Origin: Reinekea marinisedimentorum
Lineage (GTDB): Bacteria; Pseudomonadota; Gammaproteobacteria; Pseudomonadales; Natronospirillaceae
DNA length: 64,000 nt
Reading direction: 5' to 3'
NCBI RefSeq assembly: GCF_004341165.1
Contig: NZ_SLZR01000008.1
Coordinates: forward strand, 143,387 to 207,386
The notes under the pieces were generated by a model, which saw nothing but the letters and a program-made list of their open reading frames with translations, was not told the DNA's origin and did not search any database. The translations under genes and the position numbers were made by a program. Of this stretch, positions 34,970-43,573 are shown piece after piece (within the stretch, counting starts at the first letter, position 1; every line of letters begins with the position of its first letter).

Positions 34970-36537
34970 TAGTTCGCCTCCTGTGGCAGTTCAAGAGAAT
35001 CAGTCTGAGCGTTGTCTTCCGAGCTTTCACCCGGGCCTTTTTTAGCAAACTTAATCATCAGATACATCGCTGCAATCAACATGACAGTGTAGAACAGCGT
35101 CATGGCAATTAGAGAAATGACCACATCAGAAACGGCCAGATTCGAAACTGCTGTGTGTAGTGGCAGAATTTCTGCAATCGCCCATGGTTGACGCCCGTAT
35201 TCGGCTACGAACCAGCCAGCTTCACAGGCAATCCACGGCAGTGGCAGGGAAAACAGGGTCGCCTTCAGGAACCAGGTCGGTTTGGTAATGCGGTGTTTGG
35301 CACTGATCCAGAATGCATAAGCAAACATCGCCAACATCAGGAAGCCGCAGCCAACCATGATCCGGAAGCTCCAGAACAGTGGACCAACAGGTGGAATGCT
35401 GTAATCTGCAGCCATGTCTAAAGCCTGCTCGCTGGGGTTTTCCATGTTCGTTGTGAACGGCTCCAGCAGGAAGGCATAGCCCAGGTGACCAACATGCTCT
35501 TCAAACAATTCGGTTTCAGCTGCCGTGGCTTCATCGTTACGGACATCATCCAGCAGGTTATAGGCTATCAGTCCGCTTTCGATCTTTTCACGCGCTTCGG
35601 CTTTCAGGTCTTTCAGGCCGGTCACTTCTTCAGTGAATGAACGGGTGGCGATAATGCCCATCATCCATGGAATCTTAATCGCCATATCGGTACGTTCTTC
35701 ACTGGAGTTTGGCAGGCCGACAACAGTGAAAGATGTTGGTGGCTCATGGGTTTCCCATTCCGATTCAATGGCTGCCAGCTTAACTCTCTGTACGTCGCCC
35801 AGCTCGTAGCCGCTTTCGTCACCCAGTACGATTACTGAGAGGACCGATGCAAAGCCGAACGCCGCTGCAATAGCGAAAGAGCGACGGGCAAACGCCACGT
35901 TCTTGTTTTTCAGCAGATAGTAAGAAGAGATCGCAAGTACAAACACAGCAGCCGTGGTGTAGCCGGCCGATACAGTGTGTACAAACTTAACCTGAGCAAC
36001 AGGGTTGAAGATAAGCTCGGCAAAGCTGGTCATCTCCATACGCATGGTATCAACGTTCAGGGTTGAACCAACCGGGTGCTGCATCCAGCCGTTGGCGATC
36101 AGAATCCACAGCGCGGAAAGGTTACTGCCCAATGCAACCAGCCAGGTTACGATCAGGTGTTTTACCTGTGACAGTTTATCCCAGCCGAAGAAGAACAGAC
36201 CAACCATGGTGGATTCCAGGAAGAAGGCCATCAAACCTTCAATGGCCAGCGGCGCACCGAAGATATCACCCACGTAATGTGAGTAATAAGACCAGTTCAT
36301 ACCAAACTGGAACTCCATGGTCAGGCCGGTGGCAACACCGATGGCGAAGTTAATACCAAACAACTTACCCCAGAATTTAACCATGTCTTTGTAGACTTGT
36401 TTCTGGGTTATAACATACACCGATTCCATGATCGCCAGCATGAAGGTCATGCCAAGCGTCAACGGTACGAATATGAAGTGGTACATGGCCGTCAGTGCAA
36501 ACTGTAGCCTGGAGAGTTCGAGCAGCGTGTCAGACAT
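34969..36537 (-). CDS. cydA: Cytochrome bd ubiquinol oxidase subunit I (CydA)
   Basis: CydA carries haems b558, b595 and d and reduces O2 with quinol as donor; it has high O2 affinity and tolerates sulfide and cyanide better than haem-copper oxidases. The start is placed at the ATG ending at 36537 (MSDTLLELSRLQFALTAMYH, GGGAG upstream), giving 522 residues, equal to E. coli CydA; the open frame extends 25 codons further without homology. The haem ligand His19 (MYHFIFVPLTLG), the Met ligand segment FRIMVGCG and the quinol/haem motif AEYGRQPWA are visible. The Q-loop is of the long type. Confidence 0.97.
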   Translation of the reverse strand: MSDTLLELSRLQFALTAMYHFIFVPLTLGMTFMLAIMESVYVITQKQVYKDMVKFWGKLFGINFAIGVATGLTMEFQFGMNWSYYSHYVGDIFGAPLAIEGLMAFFLESTMVGLFFFGWDKLSQVKHLIVTWLVALGSNLSALWILIANGWMQHPVGSTLNVDTMRMEMTSFAELIFNPVAQVKFVHTVSAGYTTAAVFVLAISSYYLLKNKNVAFARRSFAIAAAFGFASVLSVIVLGDESGYELGDVQRVKLAAIESEWETHEPPTSFTVVGLPNSSEERTDMAIKIPWMMGIIATRSFTEEVTGLKDLKAEAREKIESGLIAYNLLDDVRNDEATAAETELFEEHVGHLGYAFLLEPFTTNMENPSEQALDMAADYSIPPVGPLFWSFRIMVGCGFLMLAMFAYAFWISAKHRITKPTWFLKATLFSLPLPWIACEAGWFVAEYGRQPWAIAEILPLHTAVSNLAVSDVVISLIAMTLFYTVMLIAAMYLMIKFAKKGPGESSEDNAQTDSLELPQEAN

Positions 36538-36582
36538 GGGTGCTCCCGGGTAGTGAGTGAATAAACTGTTGTTATAAACTGC

Positions 36583-36609
36583 AACTGCCCGTCTTCGGCA
36601 CGGGCAGTT
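36583..36609. other. Hairpin in the SQR-cydA intergenic region
   Basis: A 10-bp perfect stem AACTGCCCGT/ACGGGCAGTT with a 7-nt loop lies 45 bases upstream of cydA and 55 bases after the SQR-fusion stop on the minus strand. No U-tract follows on the minus strand, so it may be a weak terminator, an attenuator or a processing site controlling read-through into cyd. Confidence 0.45.
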
Positions 36610-36663
36610 CAAATAATTATATTAAGTTTTTTAAATATACGTATGTGGCGGTGAAATAGTATC

Positions 36664-38355
36664 CTACTTATGTACCTTTTCAATTTTGCGAAGGTCTTCA
36701 ATCGTAGGTTCGATCAGCCATTCTTTACCTTTCAGCATGGCTGACCAGTAGATTTCCGGCAGCATCCGTTCTTTCAGGAACCAGGCCGCCCGACTCGGGG
36801 CTGTGCCGTCAATAAGCCATTTCGGAAAGCTGGGCAGTAATTTGCCACCATAGCCAAATTCAGCGAGGATTATTTTGCCCCGCTCGACCGTCAGCGGGCA
36901 CGAACCATACCCGTTGTATTGTGACATTTCCATACTATTTTTAAGATTTGCAATCAGGTTGTGTGCAACCACCGGAGCCTGCATTCGCGCGGCTGCAGCG
37001 GTTTTTGCATTGGGTGCATTCATGACGTCGCCAAGTGACCAGATGTTCGGGTAACGGACGTGTTGCAGCGTATATTTGTCTACATCAACCCAGCCGTTTT
37101 CATCCACCAGCGGGCTGCTGCGAATGAAGTCTGGCGCCGTTTGTGGCGGGCAAACGTGCAGCATGTCGAACGGTACCTCGACCAGCTGTTCTGCCGCGTC
37201 GTCGCCCAGCTGTTTGAAGTAGGCCAGCTGCTCTTTGCCGTTGACCTTCACCAGCTGGTGGCGAAAGTTCAGTGAGATGTTGTAGCGCTGAACGTACTCC
37301 ATCAGCGCTGGTACATAGTCTTCAATGCCAAACAGTACCGGCCCGGCGTTGTAAAAGGAGACATCGATATCCTTTAACAGGTTGTGACGCAGCCAGTGGT
37401 CCGCAGAGAGGTACATCGCCTTCTGAGGCGCGCCGGCGCACTTGATCGGCATGGGTGGCTGAGTGAAAACCGCCTTGCCTTTTTTCAGCCTTTGCACCAG
37501 GTCCCAGGTGTAGGGGGCCAGGTCAAAGCGATAGTTCGAAGTGACACCGTTCTTGCCGAGCGTATCGGGCAGGCCTTCAATGGCATCCCAATCGAGCTTG
37601 ATGCCAGCCGCGACAATCAGTTGGCGGTAGCCGAGCGGTCTGCAGCCCTCGAGTAAAAGTTGATTCTGCTCCGGCAGAAACTGCGCAACGGCTGATTTGA
37701 TCCACTCTGCACCGGCGGGAATTAAACCGCCCATTGGCCGCACGGTCTTTTCTGGCGTGAATATACCGGCACCCACTAGTGTCCAGCCGGGCTGATAGTA
37801 GTGAACATCCGCCGGTTCAATGATACCAATCTTTAAATCGCGCTCGCGAATCAACAGACTGGCGGCTGCTGCAATACCTGCGGCACCGCCGCCTACTACC
37901 AGTACGTCGTACATCGGCACAGGCTCTGTGCTGCTCTGGCTGTGCTTAATTCTGTTTTCTAGGCCGGAAAAGTCAAAGCCGGTGTGTTCTGCACTGCGGT
38001 TAATATCTTCAAAGCTGACACCCGCTGCCGATTGGCTTAAAGCCCACAGGGTTAGCGAGCGCATGCCGGTGCGGCAATAAGCGTGGGCCGGCAGCGGATG
38101 GTTGTTAAGCAGCAGGCCAAACTCTTTGCCTTCGCCGTCGGTTACAGCGCCGGCTTTGACGGGCAGGTAAAAAGCAGCGATGCCGTGTTTTTCTGCCTGG
38201 CGCTTGATCTCTTCAAAGTTCGGTTGGTCCGGGCCTTCGCCATCGGGACGATTGACGATCAGGGTTTTTACCCCACGTTCTGAAAGCTGCTTCAGGTCGT
38301 CTGAGGATATTTGACCGGAGATGGTGAGGTCATTGCTGATAGTCTGATAATCCAT
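36664..38355 (-). CDS. Phosphatase-like (DUF442) / sulfide:quinone reductase fusion
   Basis: This 563-residue protein joins two domains. The N-terminal part (about 1-135) is a DUF442/BLH protein-tyrosine-phosphatase-like domain with the active-site loop YCRTGMRSLTLW (C-x5-R type). The C-terminal part (about 148-563) is an FAD-dependent sulfide:quinone oxidoreductase: Rossmann motif VLVVGGGAAGIAAA, HYYQPGWTLVGAG, and two cysteines in contexts of the type II (human SQOR-like) enzymes, MPIKCAGAPQKAMYLS and GYGSCPLTVERGKIILAEFGYGGK. SQR oxidises sulfide to persulfide and reduces quinone. It lies upstream of cydABXDC on the same strand, 126 bases away. Confidence 0.92.
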   Translation of the reverse strand: MDYQTISNDLTISGQISSDDLKQLSERGVKTLIVNRPDGEGPDQPNFEEIKRQAEKHGIAAFYLPVKAGAVTDGEGKEFGLLLNNHPLPAHAYCRTGMRSLTLWALSQSAAGVSFEDINRSAEHTGFDFSGLENRIKHSQSSTEPVPMYDVLVVGGGAAGIAAAASLLIRERDLKIGIIEPADVHYYQPGWTLVGAGIFTPEKTVRPMGGLIPAGAEWIKSAVAQFLPEQNQLLLEGCRPLGYRQLIVAAGIKLDWDAIEGLPDTLGKNGVTSNYRFDLAPYTWDLVQRLKKGKAVFTQPPMPIKCAGAPQKAMYLSADHWLRHNLLKDIDVSFYNAGPVLFGIEDYVPALMEYVQRYNISLNFRHQLVKVNGKEQLAYFKQLGDDAAEQLVEVPFDMLHVCPPQTAPDFIRSSPLVDENGWVDVDKYTLQHVRYPNIWSLGDVMNAPNAKTAAAARMQAPVVAHNLIANLKNSMEMSQYNGYGSCPLTVERGKIILAEFGYGGKLLPSFPKWLIDGTAPSRAAWFLKERMLPEIYWSAMLKGKEWLIEPTIEDLRKIEKVHK

Positions 38356-38516
38356 AGTATGCCTCTGCGTATTTTTATATGAGTAAACTCTAATTTACAT
38401 GCAGAGAAGATTAGCAGAAGAACTGAAAAGGCACAGAGTTAATGGTTAAAAATTATGCAAAGGAAATATCGGTTGTGCAGGCAGGCAGCTATGGCTGATT
38501 TTTAAGGGCCAGAAAT

Positions 38517-38547
38517 GAAAAAGGCGTACCCAACGGGTACGCCTTTC
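38517..38547 (-). terminator. Rho-independent terminator after the tRNA-Asn genes
   Basis: On the minus strand the hairpin AAAGGCGTACCC/GGGTACGCCTTT is followed by TTCATTT. It lies about 20 bases after the second-transcribed tRNA-Asn. Confidence 0.85.
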
Positions 38548-38566
38548 GCATGCATCTTACAGAAGA

Positions 38567-38642
38567 TGGCTCCTCGAGCTGGACTCGAACCAGCGACCAA
38601 TAGATTAACAGTCTACTGCTCTACCAACTGAGCTATCGAGGA
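38567..38642 (-). tRNA. tRNA-Asn (anticodon GTT), promoter-distal copy
   Basis: A 76-nt tRNA with encoded CCA. Read on the minus strand it begins TCCTCGATAGCTCAG, has the anticodon arm GACTGTTAATC carrying GTT and a T-arm GGTTCGAGTCC. It is identical to the copy at 38700. Confidence 0.98.
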
Positions 38643-38699
38643 ATAGTTGGTATATATATGCTGCCTGCAAAACTAATTGAAACAACATAATAAAATAAG

Positions 38700-38775
38700 T
38701 GGCTCCTCGAGCTGGACTCGAACCAGCGACCAATAGATTAACAGTCTACTGCTCTACCAACTGAGCTATCGAGGA
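38700..38775 (-). tRNA. tRNA-Asn (anticodon GTT), promoter-proximal copy
   Basis: Identical to the downstream copy over all 76 bases, including CCA, and separated from it by 57 AT-rich bases. The pair probably shares one transcript. Confidence 0.98.
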
Positions 38776-38788
38776 ACAACGGGGGCGT

Positions 38789-38816
38789 ATTTTAGTGACA
38801 GCGGCTAAAGTGTCAA
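38789..38816 (-). promoter_or_regulatory. Promoter of the tRNA-Asn genes
   Basis: On the minus strand a consensus TTGACA (38816-38811) is followed after 16 bases by TAAAAT (38794-38789) and a GC-rich discriminator (ACGCCCCC). This is a strong stable-RNA promoter of the stringent type. Confidence 0.8.
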
Positions 38817-38960
38817 TACCTAATTGATTGTTTTTTTTGGGTTTTTTTAAAATTGTCTTTAACGGGTCTTTTTTACCTGCATCGGTTTTGCACATCCGGC
38901 ACTGTTTTTGCTGTCTTAGAATTTGTGGATTATTAACGTCAATTTTTTGAGAGGTTTGCG

Positions 38961-39500
38961 ATGGTGACTCTGGAAATGGTCGATGCAGGTGTCAAAATCG
39001 CCACGGGCATGTTGGTCAGTGGGATGTTCTTTTTATTCTATCTGAAGCGGCACAGTTCTTTGGATAGTCGCAGAGATGCAGAGATTCAGCGCCGGCGAGA
39101 GCTGTTTGAGCAGGTTGCGGCCAATGTTGGCCGCGTACACTACGTTTATCAGCAGTATCTGGCGCTGGCAACTGAGTTCACGCGCTATGGTCAGCACTGG
39201 CCGCGTGCGCGCCGTGATGAGCTGGCGCGGGTTGGTGATGAGCTGGCCAATGTGTTTCACGATCTGACCGAGGCAGAAAGCACGCTGCTGCTGTTGGGTG
39301 AAAAACGCCTGGAGCGTTCATTACGCATCTATGGCGCCAAGATTGTGAACCTGCGGCGTCAAATTTACGCCGAAAAGCAACAGCTGTCCGGTGAAGAGAT
39401 TCACCTGCTGGACGACATCAAAAAAGAAATCTCGCAGTTAAAAGAAGGTTTCTTCGATGCGCTGAGTATGCGTTACATGCCAAAAAAGGCGACTAACTGA
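38961..39500 (+). CDS. Hypothetical membrane-anchored coiled-coil protein
   Basis: I do not recognise this 179-residue protein. It has one N-terminal hydrophobic helix (about 10-28, KIATGMLVSGMFFLFYL) and a highly charged helical body (about 35-170) rich in Arg, Glu and Leu, likely cytoplasmic and coiled-coil. A ribosome site (GAGAGG) precedes the ATG. The stop overlaps the ATG of a 34-residue membrane peptide (TGATG), so the two are probably co-translated. Confidence 0.8.
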   Translation: MVTLEMVDAGVKIATGMLVSGMFFLFYLKRHSSLDSRRDAEIQRRRELFEQVAANVGRVHYVYQQYLALATEFTRYGQHWPRARRDELARVGDELANVFHDLTEAESTLLLLGEKRLERSLRIYGAKIVNLRRQIYAEKQQLSGEEIHLLDDIKKEISQLKEGFFDALSMRYMPKKATN

Positions 39501-39604
39501 TGGCGAAACAGCCCTGTAGATTTTGTCAGCAGGTCCGCTGGGGCGGCCTCATGGTTGCCATTATGATACTGATTGGCTATGGCCTGATGAAGGCCATGGG
39601 CTGA
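39500..39604 (+). CDS. Small CxxC membrane protein (34 residues)
   Basis: The frame starts at an ATG overlapping the preceding stop and encodes MAKQPCRFCQQVRWGG followed by a single hydrophobic helix (LMVAIMILIGYGLM) and a short end KAMG. The CxxC pair before the helix could bind a metal or form a disulfide. I do not recognise a family. The overlap with the upstream gene and normal codon use support it as a real gene. Confidence 0.6.
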   Translation: MAKQPCRFCQQVRWGGLMVAIMILIGYGLMKAMG

Positions 39605-39687
39605 TGCCCTGAAAAAACCGGTTCGGGCAGTGCAATTTCTGAATAAGGTAGTATCATCGCGCCTTTTTCAGGGTAAGAGGCGTTATT

Positions 39688-40671
39688 GTGCCCGAATCGA
39701 TTTTTGATTTTCCTGCTTATACCGCCGGCTACGGCCTTTCAAATGGTCACTTCCAAACGATATTTCCGTACCTGCTGCGCCGGGTGCGGGTGCCGTTCGT
39801 GCGTTCGCGTTTAGAGCTGGAAGACGGCGATTTTCTGCTGTTGGATACTCTGGCCCAGGAAAACAAAAGCTCGCCCTGGCTGGTCATCAGCCATGGCCTG
39901 GAAGGCAGCACCGATGCGCACTATGTGCACGGCATTGCCAAAGCCTTTTATGCTGCTGGCTGGAGTGTTCAGGCCTGGAACTTCCGCAGCTGCGGTGGAG
40001 AAATGAATCGTCTGCCGCGCTTTTACCATAGCGGCGCCTATGACGATCTGCAGCGAGTGGTTGCCCATGTCGAGCAGGCTCATGGCGCGGAACACATCTT
40101 TTTAAGCGGCTTCAGCATGGGTGGAAATAAAACCGTGCTGGCGCTGGCAGATAAAAAATTGTCGCCGGCGGTCATCGGTGGTGCAGCCTACAGTGTGCCG
40201 CTGGATCTGACCGACAGCGCCTTTCAATTGAGCCGCCCGGCGCAGAGCGTTTATATGAAGCGCTTCCTGAAAAACCTGAAACCAAAAATCGAATACAAGG
40301 CGCGTAAGTTCCCTAAGCTGGTCAGTGCAACCGGCTACGATGAAATTAAGAACTTCCATCAGTTTGATAACCGCTACACTGCGCCGTTGCACGGCTTCGA
40401 CAGCGCTTTGGAATACTGGACGTCTTGCTCCAGCAAGCCGGCGCTGAAAAAACTGAAAAGGCCCACGCTGATCGTGAACGCCCAGAACGATCCCTTTTTG
40501 TCTCACAGCTGCAAAGATTGCCGCTGTCGCGACCGCTCCCGAAACCTGCATATGGAGCTGCCGATATCCGGTGGTCATGTTGGTTTTGCGCGCTGGCGCA
40601 TCAATCAGCCGTTATGGACCGAGATGCGTGCTCTGTCATTCGCCAATAATCTGCTCAGCGGGAGAACCTAG
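39688..40671 (+). CDS. YheT-family alpha/beta hydrolase
   Basis: This 327-residue cytosolic alpha/beta hydrolase of the YheT/EMB8 group has the oxyanion region VISHGLEGSTDAHYVHGIAKA, WNFRSCGGEMNR, the nucleophile elbow LSGFSMGGNKT (serine in GFSMGG), ALNDPF-like VNAQNDPFL and the catalytic His in ISGGHVGFARW. The substrate is unknown; relatives are carboxylesterases. It starts at GTG 39688 and its stop overlaps rlmM by one base. Confidence 0.93.
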   Translation: MPESIFDFPAYTAGYGLSNGHFQTIFPYLLRRVRVPFVRSRLELEDGDFLLLDTLAQENKSSPWLVISHGLEGSTDAHYVHGIAKAFYAAGWSVQAWNFRSCGGEMNRLPRFYHSGAYDDLQRVVAHVEQAHGAEHIFLSGFSMGGNKTVLALADKKLSPAVIGGAAYSVPLDLTDSAFQLSRPAQSVYMKRFLKNLKPKIEYKARKFPKLVSATGYDEIKNFHQFDNRYTAPLHGFDSALEYWTSCSSKPALKKLKRPTLIVNAQNDPFLSHSCKDCRCRDRSRNLHMELPISGGHVGFARWRINQPLWTEMRALSFANNLLSGRT

Positions 40672-41744
40672 TGTCTGCTTTATTAATGTATTGCCGCCCC
40701 GGCTTTGAAAAAGAATGCCTAGCCGAGATCAGCGCTGCGGCAGCGGAGCGAGGCTGCTTTGGCTGGTCGAACCTGGAAATGCATTCCGGTTTTGTGCTGT
40801 TTGAAACTGAACAGGCAGATACCGCCTATTCGCTGTTGCCCTCGCTGGTATTCTGTCGCGATGCCTGGCCGGTGCGCCAGCGGCTGCAAAGCCTGAACCC
40901 TAAAGACCGCTTAAGCCCCATTCTAAGCGCCGTTGAGGCGCTGGTTGCCGAAAGCGGCGTCAAATGCTTTGGCGGTGTTTCCTGCGAATATGCGGAGGGC
41001 GATGCCTACCACGCCACCTCTAAATTTGCCGGGAAGTTCGTCAACCCGTTAAGGCAGGCGCTGCGTAACAGTGGCCTGTTAACGAAGAAAGAAAATCCGT
41101 CCCTGCCGGCCTTGCGCCTGTTCTTTAAAGAATCCTCGAGTGTATTGATGGGTGTGGATAAGCCTGCGCTGCGCTCGCGCTGGCCTATGGGGGTGGCACG
41201 GTTGAAGTTTCCGCCTTCGGCTCCAAGCCGCAGCACGCTTAAGCTGGAGGAAGCCTTTATTTATTTCCTCGGCAATGACTGGCGTCAGCAGCTGGAAAAT
41301 CACCACACGGCTGTCGACCTTGGTGCGGCACCCGGTGGCTGGACGTGGCAGCTGGTAAACCACAAAATGTACGTTCATGCTGTCGATAACGGCCCGATGG
41401 ATGCGAAGCTGATGGAAACCGCGCTGGTCGATCATGTACAGGAAGACGGTTTTGTCTGGAAGCCCAAGAAGCGCGTCGATTGGTTGGTGTGCGATATGGT
41501 GGAAAAGCCGGCCCGCGTTGCCCGCCTGATGTACGAGTGGCTGCATGAGCGCCATGCCGATGCGGCGATCTTTAACCTTAAGCTGCCAATGAAGAAGCGC
41601 CTGCATGAGTGGCAGGAGATTAAAGAGCAGCTTGAGACACGCATTGCCGCAGAGCACCCGGATGCCATTTTCAGGGCGCGTCACCTGTACCATGACCGCG
41701 AAGAAATTACGGTTTATCTGAATTTAAGGAATCAAAACGGATGA
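40671..41744 (+). CDS. rlmM: 23S rRNA 2'-O-ribose methyltransferase RlmM
   Basis: RlmM methylates the 2'-O of C2498 in 23S rRNA. The 357-residue protein has an N-terminal THUMP-like region (MYCRPGFEKECLAEI) and a C-terminal Rossmann methyltransferase domain with the SAM motif AVDLGAAPGGWTWQLV, WLVCDMVEKPARV and LKLPMKKRLHEW. The GTG start at 40671 overlaps the previous stop (TAGTG), and its own stop overlaps tusA (ATGA). Confidence 0.97.
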   Translation: MSALLMYCRPGFEKECLAEISAAAAERGCFGWSNLEMHSGFVLFETEQADTAYSLLPSLVFCRDAWPVRQRLQSLNPKDRLSPILSAVEALVAESGVKCFGGVSCEYAEGDAYHATSKFAGKFVNPLRQALRNSGLLTKKENPSLPALRLFFKESSSVLMGVDKPALRSRWPMGVARLKFPPSAPSRSTLKLEEAFIYFLGNDWRQQLENHHTAVDLGAAPGGWTWQLVNHKMYVHAVDNGPMDAKLMETALVDHVQEDGFVWKPKKRVDWLVCDMVEKPARVARLMYEWLHERHADAAIFNLKLPMKKRLHEWQEIKEQLETRIAAEHPDAIFRARHLYHDREEITVYLNLRNQNG

Positions 41745-41974
41745 ATGCTGACAGTCAACTCGATACCCGGGGGCTGCGTTGCCCCGAGCCCATTATGATG
41801 CTGCACAAGCATGTGCGGCGCATGGCTGTGGGTGAGGTCGTGCAGGTACTGGCAACCGACCCGGCCACCAAGCGGGATATTGTCCAGTTCTGTGATTTCC
41901 TGCCGCATGAGCTGCTCAGCTCTGATACCGAAGGCGAAGAATTTCATTACTGGATTAAAAAAGGCAGCCGCTAA
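41741..41974 (+). CDS. tusA: Sulfurtransferase TusA
   Basis: TusA accepts persulfide sulfur from IscS and passes it to the TusBCD relay for 2-thiouridine of tRNA. The 77-residue protein has the active site LDTRGLRCPEPIMMLHKHVR with the classic CPEP, followed by ATDPATKRDIVQFCDFLPHEL. It overlaps rlmM by 4 bases upstream and the convergent MATE gene by 4 bases downstream. It is distinct from the CPMP-type paralogue at 20882. Confidence 0.96.
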   Translation: MNADSQLDTRGLRCPEPIMMLHKHVRRMAVGEVVQVLATDPATKRDIVQFCDFLPHELLSSDTEGEEFHYWIKKGSR

Positions 41975-43392
41975 GCTGCCTGATGGCCATTCGATGGCCC
42001 CGGTAACGGGTGCTCTTTTTTCAGCAACCGCAACAACAGCCAGAAGGCCGCGTGCGTCAGCCCGGCAATCAGACCAATCCAGAAGCCGCTGGCCCCCATG
42101 GATGGCACAATCCAGTCTTTATAGGCCAGGATGTAGCCCAGCGGCATACCAACCCCCCAGAACGAACACACCATAATAAACATGGGTACTCGCGTATCGC
42201 GGTAGCCGCGCAGGGCGCTGATGCAGGCAATTTGAATACCGTCGGCCAACTGGAAGGCGGCACCAAAGGCCAGCAGATGCGTTGCCATGTCGATAACCCC
42301 GGCTTCTTTGCTGTACAGCGAAGCAATGTTTTCAGAAAAAATGTACAGCAACAGCGCGTAGACGGATGAAATCACTAAAACCAGTACAACCGAGCTGCGG
42401 GCGCAGAGGCGGGCGGTATTGGGTTGTTTCGCGCCCTGCAAGAATGAAATTCTCAGCGTTAGGGCGAAGCCCAGGCTCAGCGGCACCATAAACAGCACAC
42501 TGACAACATTCAGGGCGATCTGATGCCCGGCAACGGTTTCTGCACCGAACGGGGTCAGCAGCAGGGCGACAAACGCAAACATGGTGGATTCCACAAAGAT
42601 GGTAAAGCCAATCGGCACACCCAGCCGGACAATTTCACGGATCGACTTTTTATTCGGCAGCATTCGGTGCTGCCAGATGTGCAACTGTTTGAATGCCTTT
42701 GCCCGGTTCAGATAAATGAACAGGCAAATCAGGCAAATCCAGTTAGAGATCGCCGTTGCCCAGCCACAGCCGATGCCGCCCAAAGCAGGCATGCCCAGCT
42801 TGCCGAAAATTAAAATGTAGTTCAGCGGGGCGTTTATGCAGGCGGTCATAATCGAGAAGTACATGAAGATTTTGGTTTGCCCCAAGCCGTCTGTCAGCCC
42901 GCGCAGAGTGACCAGCGTTAAAATAGCCGGCAGCCCCCAAACGAACGCGTTCAGGTAGCCGGTGGTAATGCGCGCCGGGTTAGCCTCCATGTTGAGCAGG
43001 CTAAGCACGGGCGAGACATTCACCAGCAGGCAAATGGCGATTACCGAGGCAATCATTGCTATATAAAACGCATTCCAGGTGACCGGCAGAATTTTATCCG
43101 GCTGACCCGCACCCTTGTGCTGGGAAATAATCGGCTGGGTTGCGTTGAGCATGCCAATAGTAAACAGGAACAGAGGAATCCACAGACTGTTGCCAATAGC
43201 CACGCCGGTTAAATCATCGGCCCCGGCGCGCCCGGCCATCAAGGTATCAATGACGCCGTTGGCCATTTGCGCCAACTGGCCAACTAGGATTGGCGCACCC
43301 AGCACGGCCAGGGTTGCCCACTCTTTTTTTATCCGGCGCAGCAGTGGCTCGTCGGCGGTAGAGAGGGGTTGATGGGTTTCGTCTATTTGCAT
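41971..43392 (-). CDS. MATE-family multidrug efflux transporter (NorM-like)
   Basis: This 473-residue, 12-helix inner-membrane antiporter exports cationic drugs using Na+ or H+. It shows the paired repeats of the family: LGAPILVGQLAQMANGVIDTLMAGRAG at the first helix and VPIGFTIFVESTMFAFVALLL at the seventh, with GAETVAGHQIALNVVSVLFMVPLSL. It resembles NorM. Monocistronic on the minus strand. Confidence 0.93.
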   Translation of the reverse strand: MQIDETHQPLSTADEPLLRRIKKEWATLAVLGAPILVGQLAQMANGVIDTLMAGRAGADDLTGVAIGNSLWIPLFLFTIGMLNATQPIISQHKGAGQPDKILPVTWNAFYIAMIASVIAICLLVNVSPVLSLLNMEANPARITTGYLNAFVWGLPAILTLVTLRGLTDGLGQTKIFMYFSIMTACINAPLNYILIFGKLGMPALGGIGCGWATAISNWICLICLFIYLNRAKAFKQLHIWQHRMLPNKKSIREIVRLGVPIGFTIFVESTMFAFVALLLTPFGAETVAGHQIALNVVSVLFMVPLSLGFALTLRISFLQGAKQPNTARLCARSSVVLVLVISSVYALLLYIFSENIASLYSKEAGVIDMATHLLAFGAAFQLADGIQIACISALRGYRDTRVPMFIMVCSFWGVGMPLGYILAYKDWIVPSMGASGFWIGLIAGLTHAAFWLLLRLLKKEHPLPGPSNGHQAA

Positions 43393-43573
43393 GGCTTACA
43401 ACACAAGTGAACTGGTCAAAAAGGGCAGGCGATACTATCAGACAATCTGCCGGTTGGCAGTCTGCAAATCGTTATTTTTGCGCTCTGCCTTCTGCTGGTT
43501 AATTCGAGGGGTGCAGATTGAATTGGCCGCAGTTTGGTCTACGTTTTAGAGAAACAATACGACGGTGGTTTCC

